In this document: in pieces, positions 47,832-54,471 of the stretch
Position numbering within the stretch: position 1 is the first letter of the stretch
How the letters are laid out: the number at the start of each line of letters is the position of its first letter
Origin: Sphingomonas sp. 7/4-4
GTDB taxonomy: Bacteria > Pseudomonadota > Alphaproteobacteria > Sphingomonadales > Sphingomonadaceae
Direction of reading: 5' to 3'
DNA: 64,000 nucleotides
NCBI RefSeq assembly: GCF_027941955.1
Contig: NZ_CP115960.1
Location: 62,001-126,000 of the forward strand
Made by a program: the position numbers and the translations under genes
The notes under the pieces: model-generated
What the model was told of the DNA's origin: nothing
Database searches by the model: none
What the model saw: only the letters and a program-made list of their open reading frames with translations

Positions 47832-48418
47832 TACGCCAGGACGATCTCGGCCGCGCTGTCGAGGCGGTGTTGTTCGCATCCGAGCATCCGATGACGATCG
47901 ACGAGATCAAGGCGCATGTCGGCGCCGAGGCCGATGTTCGCGGCGCGCTCGCGGCACTGGAGACATTCTATGCCGGGCGTGGGATCGAGCTGGTCCGCCG
48001 CGGCGAGCGCTGGCATTTCCAGACCGCCGCCGATCTCGCGCATCTGCTGCGACGCGACCGCGAGGAGAGTCGAAAACTGAGCCGCGCGGGCATCGAGACG
48101 CTGGCGATCATCGCCTATCACGAGCCGGTCACGCGCGCCGAGATCGAGGCGATCCGCGGCGTCCAGATCTCCAAGGGCACGATCGACGTATTGATGGAGG
48201 CAGGCTGGGTGCGGCCGGCGGGGCGCCGCGAAGTGCCGGGACGCCCGCTCACTTATGCGACGACCGCGGGGTTCCTCAGCCAGTTCGGGCTCGCCAGCCG
48301 GCGCGATCTGCCGGGAATCGACGATCTCAAGGCGGCGGGGCTGCTCGATCCGGTCGATCTGGCATTTGATGCATCGGAAAATGACGGCGAGGTGGAAACT
48401 GCCTCCGAAGACGACTAG
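47828..48418 (+). CDS. scpB: Segregation and condensation protein B
   Basis: Dimeric winged-helix partner of ScpA. About 196 residues from the ATG at 47828. Seen: VEAVLFASEHPMTIDEIKAH, GIELVRRGERWHFQTAADLA, LSRAGIETLAIIAYHEPVTR, AEIEAIRGVQISKGTIDVLM and RPLTYATTAGFLSQFGL, all conserved ScpB blocks. The acidic tail (SENDGEVETASEDD) is common in the family. tatA follows by 27 bases. Confidence 0.93.
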   Translation: MIRQDDLGRAVEAVLFASEHPMTIDEIKAHVGAEADVRGALAALETFYAGRGIELVRRGERWHFQTAADLAHLLRRDREESRKLSRAGIETLAIIAYHEPVTRAEIEAIRGVQISKGTIDVLMEAGWVRPAGRREVPGRPLTYATTAGFLSQFGLASRRDLPGIDDLKAAGLLDPVDLAFDASENDGEVETASEDD

Positions 48419-48445
48419 ATACGGCGGGAATCAAGGAGAGTTCCA

Positions 48446-48673
48446 ATGGGTTTGGGTCCCGTACATTTTATCGTGCTTGCGATAGTCGCGATCCTGCTGC
48501 TTGGCGGCGGGCGATTTTCCAACATGATGGGCGACGTCGCGAAGGGCGTGAAAAATTTCAAGAAGGGAATGTCGGAAGACGACGATCCCAAGCCCGTGTC
48601 CCGGCTGGACGCCAAGCCCGCACCGGAGCCTGTGGGCGAGCGTGACAAGGATCGCACCGGCACCGAGCTTTAG
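48446..48673 (+). CDS. tatA: Sec-independent translocase subunit TatA
   Basis: 75 residues. N-terminal membrane helix (PVHFIVLAIVAILLLGGGRF) and an amphipathic helix (MMGDVAKGVKNFKKGMSEDD), the TatA pattern including the F-G-like hinge region. AAGGAGAG lies about five bases upstream of the ATG. TatA oligomers form the passage for folded proteins with twin-arginine signals; the DUF1501 protein in this window is one likely substrate. Confidence 0.93.
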   Translation: MGLGPVHFIVLAIVAILLLGGGRFSNMMGDVAKGVKNFKKGMSEDDDPKPVSRLDAKPAPEPVGERDKDRTGTEL

Positions 48674-48741
48674 AACTCGTTCGCCACTCTCTCTTCTATT
48701 CGCGCGCCCATGTAACGGCGTGCAGGATCAGGCATTGCTGA

Positions 48742-49176
48742 ATGTTCGACGTCGCACCGACCGAGTTAATGCTTGTGGCCGTCGTGGCGCTGCTGGTGAT
48801 CGGACCCAAGGACTTGCCCAAGGCGATGCGCTTTGTCGGCAAATGGGTGGGCAAGGCGCGGGGCGTCGCGCGCCAGTTCCGCTCAGGAATCGACACGATG
48901 ATCCGTGAATCCGAGCTCGCCGAGATGGAGAAGCAATGGGCGGCGGAGAATGAGCGGATCATGCGCGAGCATCCGACTCCATCGCTGCCCGCGCCGCAGC
49001 CTGACCATTTCACCCCTGATTCGGCGATCGATGAAGATCCGGTGATGGTCGAGCAGCCGGCGCTGTTTCCCGCCGAGGCAGCGGAGGAGCCGATTGCGGC
49101 GAAGCCCAAGCGTGTGCGCAAGCCCAAGGCTGCAACGCCGAACGAGTCCCAGACGCCCGATGAGCAGCAATCGTGA
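48742..49176 (+). CDS. tatB: Twin-arginine translocase subunit TatB
   Basis: 144 residues. Begins MFDVAPTELMLVAVVALLVI with the conserved Glu in the membrane helix, then GPKDLPKAMRFVGKWVGKAR, an amphipathic helix, and a long acidic/Pro-rich tail ending in KPKRVRKPKAATPNE. With TatC it forms the receptor for RR signals. The stop overlaps the tatC GTG (GTGA). Confidence 0.93.
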   Translation: MFDVAPTELMLVAVVALLVIGPKDLPKAMRFVGKWVGKARGVARQFRSGIDTMIRESELAEMEKQWAAENERIMREHPTPSLPAPQPDHFTPDSAIDEDPVMVEQPALFPAEAAEEPIAAKPKRVRKPKAATPNESQTPDEQQS

Positions 49177-49940
49177 ACGAGATCGACGATACCCAGGCAC
49201 CCCTGCTCGACCATCTAATCGAGCTGCGTCGGCGGCTGCTGTGGTCGATCGCCGCGCTGCTGGTGGCCTTTTGCGGATGCCTCTATTTCGCGCGCGACAT
49301 TCTGCAATGGTTGGTCGCACCGCTGAAGATTGCAGGGCAGATACGGATCATCAACACAGAGGTATTTGGTGGCTTTATCGTCGAGCTGAAGGTGGCGTTT
49401 TTCGCCGCGCTCATGCTGTCTTTCCCGATCATCGCCAACCAGCTGTGGCAGTTCGTCGCGCCGGGTCTATATCGCAAGGAAAAGCGCGCGATGCTGCCGT
49501 TCCTGATGGCGACGCCGGTGCTGTTCATCGCCGGGGCCGCGATGGCCTATTTCATCGCGATCCCTGTGGCGCTTAAATTCCTGCTGGGTTTCCAGGGTGA
49601 TCTGGGCGGCGTGAAGCAGGAGGCGATGCCGGATGTGGGCAACTATCTGAAATTTGTGATGCAGTTCATCTTCGGTTTCGGAGTGTCGTTCCTGCTGCCG
49701 GTGCTACTCATGCTGCTCGAACATGCGGGCATCGTAACCTACGAACAGTTGAAGGGCGCATGGCGCTATGCCGTGGTGGGCGCGTTCGCGATTGCCGCGG
49801 TGCTGACGCCGCCCGACATCGGATCGCAATTCCTACTCGCGGTGCCGCTGTGCCTGCTCTACTTCCTCGCTTTGGTCGCAATTAAGATCACCCATCGGCG
49901 ACGCGAGCGCGCCGAGCGCGAAAGCGAAGCCGTTTCCTGA
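49173..49940 (+). CDS. tatC: Twin-arginine translocase subunit TatC
   Basis: 255 residues with six membrane helices. Seen: PLLDHLIELRRRLLWSIAAL (the HL-x-ELR-x-R signal-binding motif), AFFAALMLSFPIIANQLWQF with VAPGLYRKEKR next (F-x-x-PGL-x-x-E type loop), and YFLALVAIKITHRRRERAER at the end. GTG start at 49173. A bidirectional terminator follows. Confidence 0.96.
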   Translation: MNEIDDTQAPLLDHLIELRRRLLWSIAALLVAFCGCLYFARDILQWLVAPLKIAGQIRIINTEVFGGFIVELKVAFFAALMLSFPIIANQLWQFVAPGLYRKEKRAMLPFLMATPVLFIAGAAMAYFIAIPVALKFLLGFQGDLGGVKQEAMPDVGNYLKFVMQFIFGFGVSFLLPVLLMLLEHAGIVTYEQLKGAWRYAVVGAFAIAAVLTPPDIGSQFLLAVPLCLLYFLALVAIKITHRRRERAERESEAVS

Positions 49941-49942
49941 TA

Positions 49943-49975
49943 AAAGCCCCTCCCGGCGTGGCTGGAAGGGGCTTT
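49943..49975. terminator. Bidirectional terminator
   Basis: AAAGCCCCT pairs with AGGGGCTTT, with a 15-base loop, between the convergent tatC and entericidin genes. It has A/T ends on both sides, so it can end both transcripts. Confidence 0.85.
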
Positions 49976-49998
49976 ACTGACTAAAGGTGGGGGAGCGC

Positions 49999-50133
49999 TT
50001 ATTTGGCGCCATCGGCCGTCTTGGCGACGGTATCGCCAGCCGACGACACGTCGCGGCCGACGCCTTCGACGGTGTTGCAGGCCGAAACCAGGATCGCGCC
50101 GGCAAGCGCGGCACAGGTGAAAATCTTGCGCAT
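49999..50133 (-). CDS. Entericidin-type small lipoprotein
   Basis: 44 residues: MRKIFTCAALAGAILVSACN, then TVEGVGRDVSSAGDTVAKTA and DGAK. The lipobox VSAC plus N-T-V-x-G-x-G-x-D is the entericidin A/B signature. GGAGAG lies upstream of the ATG at 50133. Entericidins are stress-induced envelope lipopeptides. A possible sigma-EcfG promoter lies about 30-55 bases upstream, and the general stress response genes are next door. Confidence 0.9.
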   Translation of the reverse strand: MRKIFTCAALAGAILVSACNTVEGVGRDVSSAGDTVAKTADGAK

Positions 50134-50163
50134 TGAAACTCTCCAACTTGTGGACGGGAAGAA

Positions 50164-50189
50164 AATGCCCGGGCGACCCAAATCGTTCC
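50164..50189 (-). promoter_or_regulatory. Candidate sigma-EcfG promoter of entericidin
   Basis: On the minus strand GGAAC (50189-50185), 17 bases, then CATT (50167-50164). The EcfG consensus is GGAAC-N16/17-CGTT; one mismatch in the -10. The distance to the start codon is about 30 bases. Confidence 0.45.
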
Positions 50190-50249
50190 GGCACAGGCAC
50201 GAAGCGTCCGGGGAATCGATCAGGATTTCGCTGGCGAGAGAAAGTGTTA

Positions 50250-50292
50250 GGCCCGGAAGCGTCACCGGGGGGAGGGTTGACGCTTCCGGGCC
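50250..50292. terminator. Strong inverted repeat downstream of phyP
   Basis: A perfect 15-bp stem (GGCCCGGAAGCGTCA and its complement) with a 13-base loop. It lies 106 bases past the leftward phyP stop. On the minus strand it is followed by TAACACTTTCTC, a poor U tract, and the loop reads ACCCTCCCCCCGG. It may be a terminator or part of a small RNA. Confidence 0.5.
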
Positions 50293-50397
50293 CATGTCTT
50301 GGATAGCGAGAGCGGGGGGCAAAAGGTCACTATCCGAAGAGCAGAACGTACATCGCAGAAACGGGTTCCCCGGTCCCCAACATTTTTTACGAAAAAG

Positions 50398-51966
50398 TCA
50401 GGGGCGCCCCGTGATCGCGATCGAAGCCTCGAAAGCCCCCACCAGCGGGTCGTGATGGAGCCGCGTGCGGAGCTGCCGCGCGAGCCCCGCCATGACGCGG
50501 CCGTAGCGGCTTTCCAGGAGTCCCACCAGTTCGGCGCTCTCGACGAGGGCGGGAGAGCTTACGCGCAATACGGCGCGGTCCGGCTCCTCGCCGCCCTTGA
50601 TCGAGATGCGGACATGCGTGGTCGGATTGCAATTGACCGCCAGTTCGACGATCTCGGTGATCAGGAATGCGACTGCGATCGCGACATCCTGATTGACCAG
50701 CAGCGGCTCGATCTCGAGGGTGATGCCGAGTCCCGCCGCCCGTTCGGGCGCAGTCGCGCGGATGTTGGCGGCGAGTTCGCCGATCACCGAACGCAACTCG
50801 AGCCCGCGATTCTCCTCGAGCTCGGTATAATGATGGCGATGCACCACCGCGAGCGCATCGACCCGGCGCTGGATCGAGGCATAGGCCTCGCTCGCTTCGG
50901 CGCTCCGCGCGGCGCGCGCGTGGAAATTGATCAGGCTGGAGATGACCTGGAGGTTGTTCTTGACCCGGTGATGCACTTCGCGGGTCAGCCGGGTCTGGCG
51001 GATCAGTCCTTCGGCGAGGTCGGCCTCGTGGAGCTGGACCGTGCGCGTGATCTGCTGGAACGTCTCGCCGAGATCGCGGATCTCCTGCGCCGGGATCGCG
51101 CCGAAGCGCTTGACGTCGAGGATCTCGCCGGGGCGATATTTGCCGACGCTGGTGCGTAACGTGCGGAGCGGGCGGATCAGCAGGATGTTCACCACGAACC
51201 AGCCGATCGTGGCCGCAGTGATCCACATCAGCACCAGCAATGCCGTGGTGATGATCAGCGGCGTGGTGATCGGCGCGCCGGGGATCGACATTTCGAGATC
51301 GAGACTGTCGATCGAAAGATTGCTGGCGATCCTCTCGCGGCGCCCGAGCGGGCCGCGGGTGCCGAGCGCGCGCAGTGCCAGCCGCTCGTCGCGCCGAACC
51401 AGCGCCGCGCCGTAATCGGGCACGAAGCCGCTGGGCCGGGCCAGCGCCGCCAGCGTGGACACCGGATAATAAGCCGTGGCGCTCATTCCGGCATTACCGC
51501 CGATCCGGATGGCGAGGCCGTCGGGCAGGAACGCGGCGCGCACTTCGGAGGGGCGGAGCGCCGAGGCGCCGGGAAGCGTGAAGCGCTGGCCGCAGAGCAC
51601 GCGGCCGCTCTTGTCGGCAATGGCGAAGCGGATGCTGCCCTGCGCGGCGAAGGTGCCCGCCAGCTGGGTGCAGCTCGGGGCGTCACCCGGATTCTGCTCG
51701 AGCGCCGCGAGCGTCTGACTCATCTGCCCGACCTGGTTGGTCAGTGCATTCTCCACGACGCCCGAGCTCTCATCGGCGATCGCGCGCAATCGGGCGCGCG
51801 CCTCGGTATCGGCGGTCCGCGTCGTCTGGAGGGTGGTGAGCAGGGCGATAAGAGCGAGCGGGAGCAGCGCGCCGACGAGAATAAGAAAGACCTTCGCGCC
51901 GGTGGGCATATGCGCCATCGTCGCCGCGAGACCCTTGGCGCGCGGCTCCAGATCCGTGCTGTCCAT
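50398..51966 (-). CDS. phyP: PhyP-like HisKA_2 sensor protein of the general stress response
   Basis: 522 residues. Membrane helix 1 (VFLILVGALLPLALIALLTT), a periplasmic sensor part of about 185 residues with two Cys, membrane helix 2 (about residues 235-265), a HAMP-like link, then the HisKA_2 H-box EVHHRVKNNLQVISSLINFH around residue 335. The following ATPase region is degenerate: the N-box reads TEIVELAVNCNP in place of E-L-x-x-N-A-x-K-H, and no D-x-G-x-G box is seen. In Sphingomonas such a protein, PhyP, lies in the phyR locus and acts as a negative regulator (phosphatase) of PhyR. It follows nepR by 9 bases. Confidence 0.78.
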   Translation of the reverse strand: MDSTDLEPRAKGLAATMAHMPTGAKVFLILVGALLPLALIALLTTLQTTRTADTEARARLRAIADESSGVVENALTNQVGQMSQTLAALEQNPGDAPSCTQLAGTFAAQGSIRFAIADKSGRVLCGQRFTLPGASALRPSEVRAAFLPDGLAIRIGGNAGMSATAYYPVSTLAALARPSGFVPDYGAALVRRDERLALRALGTRGPLGRRERIASNLSIDSLDLEMSIPGAPITTPLIITTALLVLMWITAATIGWFVVNILLIRPLRTLRTSVGKYRPGEILDVKRFGAIPAQEIRDLGETFQQITRTVQLHEADLAEGLIRQTRLTREVHHRVKNNLQVISSLINFHARAARSAEASEAYASIQRRVDALAVVHRHHYTELEENRGLELRSVIGELAANIRATAPERAAGLGITLEIEPLLVNQDVAIAVAFLITEIVELAVNCNPTTHVRISIKGGEEPDRAVLRVSSPALVESAELVGLLESRYGRVMAGLARQLRTRLHHDPLVGAFEASIAITGRP

Positions 51967-51975
51967 CAGTGCTGG

Positions 51976-52194
51976 CTAGTCGAGCTTCTTCAAAAGGTCG
52001 AGAAGATCGTCGGGCACGGTCTCGCGAACGGCCTCGTCATAGGCTTGGCGCAAGGCATCGCCCACGCTGCGGCTGGGCTTGCTGCTCTCCGTCCCGCCTT
52101 TTGGCTTTGGCGGCCTTTTCGTTTCACCCTTTGCGGAACGCACCAATTTCCCCGTGAGGACCCGATGGCCGGGACCCGGACTGTGAATACGCAT
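51976..52194 (-). CDS. nepR: Anti-sigma factor NepR
   Basis: 72 residues from ATG 52194. A basic, disordered N-terminal half (KGETKRPPKPKGG) is followed by the NepR core SVGDALRQAYDEAVRETVPD and DLLDLLKKLD, the two helices that hold EcfG. When PhyR is phosphorylated, it takes NepR away and frees EcfG. Divergent from phyR and coupled to phyP. It is too short and divergent for easy automatic calling, but the C-terminal motif is distinctive. Confidence 0.88.
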   Translation of the reverse strand: MRIHSPGPGHRVLTGKLVRSAKGETKRPPKPKGGTESSKPSRSVGDALRQAYDEAVRETVPDDLLDLLKKLD

Positions 52195-52300
52195 GAGCAC
52201 CAGGTGCCCGATTAACGCCATGACGCCAGAGCGCAAGCGTTCCCATGGCGAGTGCGCAAGCGCTCCTGCAGTGCGCGGTGCACCACATGGCTGGGCGATG

Positions 52301-52326
52301 AAACCAAATAGCGCGTCGATTGTTCC
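52301..52326 (-). promoter_or_regulatory. Candidate sigma-EcfG promoter of nepR-phyP
   Basis: On the minus strand GGAAC (52326-52322), 16 bases, then GGTTT (52305-52301). It fits GGAAC-N16/17-CGTT with one mismatch. It lies about 107 bases upstream of nepR and would give EcfG feedback on its own anti-sigma factor. Confidence 0.45.
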
Positions 52327-52437
52327 ACAGGCGATGCGGATTCCGGGGAGGGCTCCTTCGGACAGCAGAAACGATTGCAATGCGGATGTCGGGGCGCGAG
52401 AAGGCGGCCCGCGCCCACGAAGGAGAATGTTTCCCTT

Positions 52438-53241
52438 ATGTCGCTTGGACAGCAACTCGCGCCGCACCTTCCCCTGCTGCGCCGTTATGCACGTGCACTC
52501 ACCGGCGCCCAGAGCGAAGGCGACCGTTATGTACGCGCCGCGCTCGAAGCCATCGTGGCGGCGCCCGATCAGTTTCCCCGCGACGTCGATCCGCGGCTCG
52601 GCCTCTACCGGACCTTCCAGGCGATCTGGCAATCGACTCACCTCGAAGAGGACGAGATCGTCGAGGATACGTCCAATACTGCCGAGATGATCGCCCGCAA
52701 GCGGCTCGCCCGACTGACGCCGCTCTCGCGCCAGGCATTGCTGCTGACCACGGTCGAGGGCTTCAGCATCGAAGACGCCGGCTATCTGATCGAGGAGGAT
52801 CCCGCACAGGTATCGAGCCTGGTCGCTGACGCCGTCGCTGAGATCGAGCGCCAGACGCGCACCCGCGTGATGATCATCGAAGACGAACCGCTGATCGCGA
52901 TGGACCTCGAGCAGATCGTCCGCGATCTCGGCCACGAAGTCACCGGCGTCGCGGTCACGCGCGACGAGGCAGTGGCGCTGGCGATGGAGGATCGCCCGGG
53001 CCTGGTGCTCGCCGACATCCAGCTCGCCGACGACAGTTCGGGCATCGACGCGGTGAAGGACATCCTCGCCGAGTTCAGCGTGCCGGTGATCTTCATCACT
53101 GCCTTCCCCGAGCGCCTGCTCACCGGTGAGCGTCCGGAGCCGACCTTCCTGATCACCAAGCCGTTCCAGCGCGAGACGGTGAAGACGACGATCAGCCAGG
53201 CATTGTTCTTCGATCAGGCGACGGTGCCCGCCGGCGTTTAA
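52438..53241 (+). CDS. phyR: General stress response regulator PhyR
   Basis: 267 residues. N-terminal sigma-like domain (residues 1-135: LPLLRRYARALTGAQSEGDR, then LTPLSRQALLLTTVEGFSIE), and a C-terminal receiver domain (RVMIIEDEPLIAMDLEQIV with the acidic pair, VLADIQLADDSSG with phospho-acceptor Asp193, VIFITAFPERLL, and ITKPFQ with the conserved Lys). The fold order sigma-like then receiver is unique to PhyR. When phosphorylated the sigma-like part binds NepR. ATG 52438 is used; AAGGAG is 11 or more bases upstream. Divergent from nepR. Confidence 0.95.
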   Translation: MSLGQQLAPHLPLLRRYARALTGAQSEGDRYVRAALEAIVAAPDQFPRDVDPRLGLYRTFQAIWQSTHLEEDEIVEDTSNTAEMIARKRLARLTPLSRQALLLTTVEGFSIEDAGYLIEEDPAQVSSLVADAVAEIERQTRTRVMIIEDEPLIAMDLEQIVRDLGHEVTGVAVTRDEAVALAMEDRPGLVLADIQLADDSSGIDAVKDILAEFSVPVIFITAFPERLLTGERPEPTFLITKPFQRETVKTTISQALFFDQATVPAGV

Positions 53242-53300
53242 AAAACGGCGCGGGTTCCATACGATACGGACCCAAAACGGTTTTGGTGGGTTGAAGGGAC

Positions 53301-53438
53301 ATGGCTGAGAACGAAGAACCCATCCATATCTCCACCGATCGTGCCCGCGCCGGCACCACGCCGCACGTGACTCGCTATGTGCTGGGCTTCGGCCTGGTGC
53401 TGGTGATCATCGCCTTCGTGATCATCGTCTGGTCCTGA
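53301..53438 (+). CDS. 45-residue single-pass membrane protein in the stress locus
   Basis: Starts MAENEEPIHISTDRARAGTT, continues PHVTRYVLGFGLVLVIIAFV and ends IIVWS. One membrane segment at the C-terminus (about residues 26-45) gives a tail-anchored or N-in topology. GAAGGG lies close upstream of the ATG, and a small palindrome (CCAAAAC/GTTTTGG) precedes it. It lies between phyR and ecfG, reads in the same direction, and has protein-like composition. No family is recognised. Confidence 0.7.
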   Translation: MAENEEPIHISTDRARAGTTPHVTRYVLGFGLVLVIIAFVIIVWS

Positions 53439-53531
53439 CCGGACCTTTCCGCAAAAATGCTGGCAATCGCGTCTGCGGCGCCTATCTCCAATCAGAGCCG
53501 TACCACGGCACGCGTAAGTGAACGGGATCGA

Positions 53532-54181
53532 ATGACTGAGTCCGAACAGCCTGACGATCGCGAGGACGCGGCAGCCGAGCCGCCGCGCGAGCACGTCGCG
53601 CTCTCCGATCCCGAGTTCAAGAAGCAACTCGCGACGGTGATCCCGCATCTGCGCGCCTTCGGGCGCTCGCTTTCGGGCAGTCGTGACCTCGCCGACGATC
53701 TCGTCCAGGAGACGTTGCTCAAGGCCTGGGCGGCGCGCCAGCGCTTCCAGGCGGGCACCAACATGCGCGCGTGGACATTCATCATCCTGCGCAATCTCTA
53801 TCTCTCGCAGATGCGCCGCGCACGCTTCAAAGGGAGTGGGACGATCTGGTGGCCGATCGGCTGCTGGCGGCGCCCGCGAGCCAGGATCGCCATGTCGAGC
53901 TGAACGACATGCAGCGCGCCCTGCTGCACTTGCCGCAGCCCCAGCGCGAGGCACTGATCCTCGTCGGCGCGGGTGGCTTCGCCTATGAGGAAGCGGCCGA
54001 GATCTGCAACGTCGCGGTGGGCACGATCAAGAGCCGCGTCGCGCGCGGCCGCGTCGCGCTCGAAACGCTGCTGACCGAAGGCCAGCTGCCGTCGCGGCGT
54101 GACAGCCTGCCCAATCCGGGCGGCAAGAGCGCGCTCGATACGATCATGGGCGAAGTCGACGATCTCAGCCGCGACCGCTGA
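53532..54181 (+). CDS. ecfG: ECF sigma factor EcfG, one frameshift
   Basis: The sigma factor of the alphaproteobacterial general stress response. Seen: the N-terminal acidic stretch, then region 2 (FKKQLATVIPHLRAFGRSLS, RDLADDLVQETLLKAWAARQ, RAWTFIILRNLYLSQMRRAR), a break in the GGG at 53832-53834 (one G missing), then EWDDLVADRLLAAP and region 4 (MQRALLHLPQPQREALILVG, GGFAYEEAAEICNVAVGTIK with SRVARGR). About 216 residues. Its position after phyR and near nepR supports EcfG over other ECFs. Confidence 0.9.
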
Positions 54182-54198
54182 CGCGGCGCTTCACCTCC

Positions 54199-54387
54199 TC
54201 AGTGAGTCATCGAAATGTCGTGCCGGTTGAGACGGTGCAGGATCGCGGCCATGTCTTCGGGCAGGCCGGAATCGCGTGCGAAGGCGTCGCGCAGCGATAT
54301 CGCGATGGCGTCGCTGGCGCGGGGCCGTTCGACGCGATAAGCGCGGGCAACGGCCTCAGGGGCGGGACAGGATGGCGGACGGGTCAC
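54199..54387 (-). CDS. Small hypothetical protein convergent to ecfG
   Basis: 62 residues from a GTG at 54387: starts MTRPPSCPAPEAVARAYRVE, then SLRDAFARDSGLPEDMAAIL and HRLNRHD. Helical, charged, protein-like composition. No ribosome site is clear. It lies between the ecfG stop and the glnE promoter region. Unknown function; a sphingomonad-specific small protein is likely. Confidence 0.5.
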   Translation of the reverse strand: MTRPPSCPAPEAVARAYRVERPRASDAIAISLRDAFARDSGLPEDMAAILHRLNRHDISMTH

Positions 54388-54400
54388 GAGATAAAAACGC

Positions 54401-54437
54401 CTTGACTTCACATTTGTTGCTTGACTTCGCCAAATGT
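54401..54437 (+). promoter_or_regulatory. Repeat-containing promoter region of glnE
   Basis: CTTGACTTC occurs twice (54401-54409 and 54420-54428), and ACATTTG (54410-54416) is mirrored by CAAATGT (54431-54437). TTGACT fits a -35 box in each. This is the only compact repeat set ahead of glnE, so an operator is possible. Confidence 0.4.
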
Positions 54438-54471
54438 GTTGTTCCTGCTGCGTATCGACAAGGGTAACTCG

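Noticed and set aside
52236..52246. GGGAAC on the minus strand near nepR as a promoter
   Set aside because: No CGTT-like -10 lies at 16-17 bases; the site at 52301-52326 fits better.
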